From JBKEDC01 sp047975205 (GTDB lineage Bacteria > Bacteroidota > Bacteroidia > Bacteroidales > Prolixibacteraceae), in the NCBI GenBank assembly GCA_047975205.1, contig JBKEDC010000012.1, positions 124,001 to 188,000 of the forward strand: 64,000 nucleotides of DNA, in the 5' to 3' direction. A model generated the notes under the pieces. It was not told the DNA's origin. It was given only the letters and a program-made list of their open reading frames with translations, and did no database searches. How positions within the stretch are numbered: position 1 is the first letter of the stretch; each line of letters opens with the position of its first letter. The position numbers and the translations under genes are program-made. This document shows positions 62,454 through 64,000 of this stretch, piece by piece.

Positions 62454-63734
62454 CTATATTTTAGCTAACGCTTGCTCAAAATCTGCAATAATGTCATCAA
62501 TGTGTTCAATACCAACAGATACTCTTAATAAGGCTGGATAGACTCCTGCTGCTTTTTGAGACTCCGAAGATAATTGTTGATGTGTAGTTGCTGCAGGTTG
62601 TATTATTAAGGTTTTAGCATCTCCAACATTAGCTAAATGAATTGCAATTTCTAAGTTTTCCACTAGTTTCTTAGCTTCTTCAACACCTCCTTTAACTATG
62701 AATGATAACATTCCACCGGCACCTCTAGTAAGATATTTTCGGGCTAGTTCATATGATGGACTACTTTTTAAACCCGGATAATTCACTGATTCAACCTTAG
62801 GATGCTTCTCTAACCACTCGGCTAGTTTAGCAGCATTCTCTACATGCCGCTCTAAACGCAATGATAATGTTTCAATCCCTTGTAATAGTAAAAATGAATT
62901 AAAAGGACTTTGAGCAGGACCAAAATCACGCAAAGCAACAGTCCTAGCATTGATGATGAATGCAATATTTCCAAAAGTTTCCCAAAAGTTTAGTCCATGA
63001 TAGGCTTCATTTGGTTCCGATAGTTTTGGAAATTTTCCATTTCCCCAATTATAGTTGCCTCCATCAATAATTACCCCACCTAAAGAAGTTCCATGACCGC
63101 CAATCCACTTAGTCGCAGATTCAACAACAATATTTGCACCGTGTTCCAACGGTCTGAATAAATAACCTCCTCCGGCAAATGTATTATCAACAATAAAAGG
63201 AATATCATACTTTTGAGCAATAGCCGCAATAGCATCAAAATCCGGAATTATAAATCCGGGGTTACCAATCGTTTCTAAATAAATAGCTCGTGTGTTTTCA
63301 TCAATTAGTTCCTCAAATGATTTTGGTTCTAAATCAGTCGTAAATTTTGTTTGGATACCAAACCCTTTAAATGTAACACTAAATTGGCTATAAGTTCCCC
63401 CATACAAATAAGGTGAACTGATAATATTTTGTCCACTTTCTAGAAGTGTAGCAATAGTTAAAAATTGAGCTGAATGCCCGGAGCTGGCAGCCAACGCCGC
63501 AACACCGCTTTCAAGAGCTGCTATTCGTTTCTCAAACACATCTGTTGTCGGGTTTTGTAATCGAGTGTATATATTCCCAAACTCTTTTAGAGCAAATAAG
63601 TTAGCCGCATGCTCAGGACTGTTAAATTTATACGAACTAGTTTGGTAAATAGGTACTGCCGCTGACCCTGTTGTAGGATCAGGTTCTTGACCTGCATGTA
63701 ATTGTAAGGTCTCAAATTTCATATTTTTTGTCAT
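62454..63734 (-). CDS. metY: O-acetylhomoserine sulfhydrylase (MetY)
   Basis: PLP enzyme making homocysteine from O-acetylhomoserine and sulfide. The PLP lysine is in SATKWIGGHG, with the IVDNTFAGGGYLFRP and YTRLQNPTT segments of the Cys/Met metabolism family. The 426-residue length fits the OAH sulfhydrylase branch rather than the shorter cystathionine enzymes. It is upstream of metA on the same strand (55-base gap). Start may be the ATG at 63734 or four codons later. Confidence 0.94.
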   Translation of the reverse strand: MTKNMKFETLQLHAGQEPDPTTGSAAVPIYQTSSYKFNSPEHAANLFALKEFGNIYTRLQNPTTDVFEKRIAALESGVAALAASSGHSAQFLTIATLLESGQNIISSPYLYGGTYSQFSVTFKGFGIQTKFTTDLEPKSFEELIDENTRAIYLETIGNPGFIIPDFDAIAAIAQKYDIPFIVDNTFAGGGYLFRPLEHGANIVVESATKWIGGHGTSLGGVIIDGGNYNWGNGKFPKLSEPNEAYHGLNFWETFGNIAFIINARTVALRDFGPAQSPFNSFLLLQGIETLSLRLERHVENAAKLAEWLEKHPKVESVNYPGLKSSPSYELARKYLTRGAGGMLSFIVKGGVEEAKKLVENLEIAIHLANVGDAKTLIIQPAATTHQQLSSESQKAAGVYPALLRVSVGIEHIDDIIADFEQALAKI

Positions 63735-63763
63735 AATGATACGTGTAAAATTGATCGACTACT

Positions 63764-64000
63764 TTATTTAAAAAATGTTTTATGAATCTCTTTTATTGCT
63801 TTTTCTTCATCATTTTCATTTACGATAATATAGCTTACTAAATCAGAAGCTCCGGATCCACTTAAGAGTACATTTGTTTGGATATTAGCCATAGCTGTGA
63901 AAAGATTGGAAGAAATGCCGTGTATGTTTTGCATTCCATGTCCAATAATAGCAATTAAGGTCACATTATCTTTAACTTCGAATTCACAAATTGATAATAA
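63764..64000 (-). CDS. Aspartate kinase, C-terminal ACT region, partial
   Basis: Frame open to the right edge; only the last 78 residues are visible. They form an ACT domain with VTLIAIIGHGMQ, the helix NLFTAMANIQTNV and the strand GASDLVSYIIV, as in the C terminus of aspartokinases, where it binds amino-acid effectors. It precedes metY on the same strand, 29 bases away, fitting the aspartate-to-methionine pathway. The start lies outside the window. Confidence 0.8.
   Translation of the reverse strand, partial: LLSICEFEVKDNVTLIAIIGHGMQNIHGISSNLFTAMANIQTNVLLSGSGASDLVSYIIVNENDEEKAIKEIHKTFFK

Noticed and set aside
1..64000. tRNA, rRNA, CRISPR arrays, transposases, prophage genes
   Set aside because: Gaps were scanned by eye for T-psi-C-like motifs, regular repeat-spacer patterns and transposase motifs; none were convincing.

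Overview
The window looks like a chromosomal stretch of an AT-rich Bacteroidota bacterium, most likely order Bacteroidales. Evidence is the gene content (S46 dipeptidyl-peptidase, pyrB-pyrI pair, phosphatidylserine synthase/decarboxylase, an SecA of about 1100 residues, Bacteroidales-type DHPS and CysN), the near absence of Shine-Dalgarno sequences, and the repeated TAnnTTTG -7 boxes before genes. Genus cannot be given. No rRNA, tRNA, CRISPR array, complete insertion sequence or prophage is visible.

Layout. 1-7254 (minus strand): truncated phosphohexomutase and rfbD, then a membrane/housekeeping run rsfS-ftsH-DUF2007-cdsA-psd-pssA, which covers CDP-diacylglycerol and phosphatidylethanolamine synthesis. 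7890-15473 (plus): birA, a DUF2520 Rossmann protein, kdsC-like phosphatase, maf, a DUF3298-type lipoprotein and a DPP11-type peptidase, then a HAD phosphatase with lrgA-lrgB. 15546-30574 (minus): an unknown lipoprotein; folP-dacA-nitronate monooxygenase; an SLC13 permease with cysD-cysNC for sulfate uptake and activation; yigZ-pyrB-pyrI-fRMsr; dnaA; amidase-MCE. 31173-44988 (plus): thrS-infC-rpmI-rplT, secA, two tandem lgt genes, a PhnA-type zinc-ribbon protein, a prolyl oligopeptidase lipoprotein, and ptb-buk.

45544-54565 (plus) is a nitrate respiration cluster: a six-helix membrane protein, mobA, a NarK-type nitrate/nitrite carrier and narGHJI. It is preceded by about 550 bases rich in nested inverted repeats, and two of its spacers carry related heptamer-periodic sequence. 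It ends at an orphan region before an ABC-F ATPase. 56938-60129 is pta, a divergent 3-hydroxyacyl-CoA dehydrogenase-like gene, and ackA. A cation/proton antiporter follows, then (minus) metA-metY and the C-terminal end of an aspartate kinase.

Taken together the genes suggest a peptide-using organism (DPP11, prolyl oligopeptidase) that makes acetate and probably butyrate or branched acids by acyl-phosphate kinases, can respire nitrate, and builds methionine from acetylhomoserine with sulfur from sulfate. The most interesting oddities are the structured leader before the nitrate cluster, infC without an ordinary start codon, a dehydrogenase-like protein lacking a catalytic asparagine between pta and ackA, a CysNC whose APS-kinase P-loop is altered, tandem lgt genes, and hairpins in otherwise empty intergenic DNA that hint at small transcripts.
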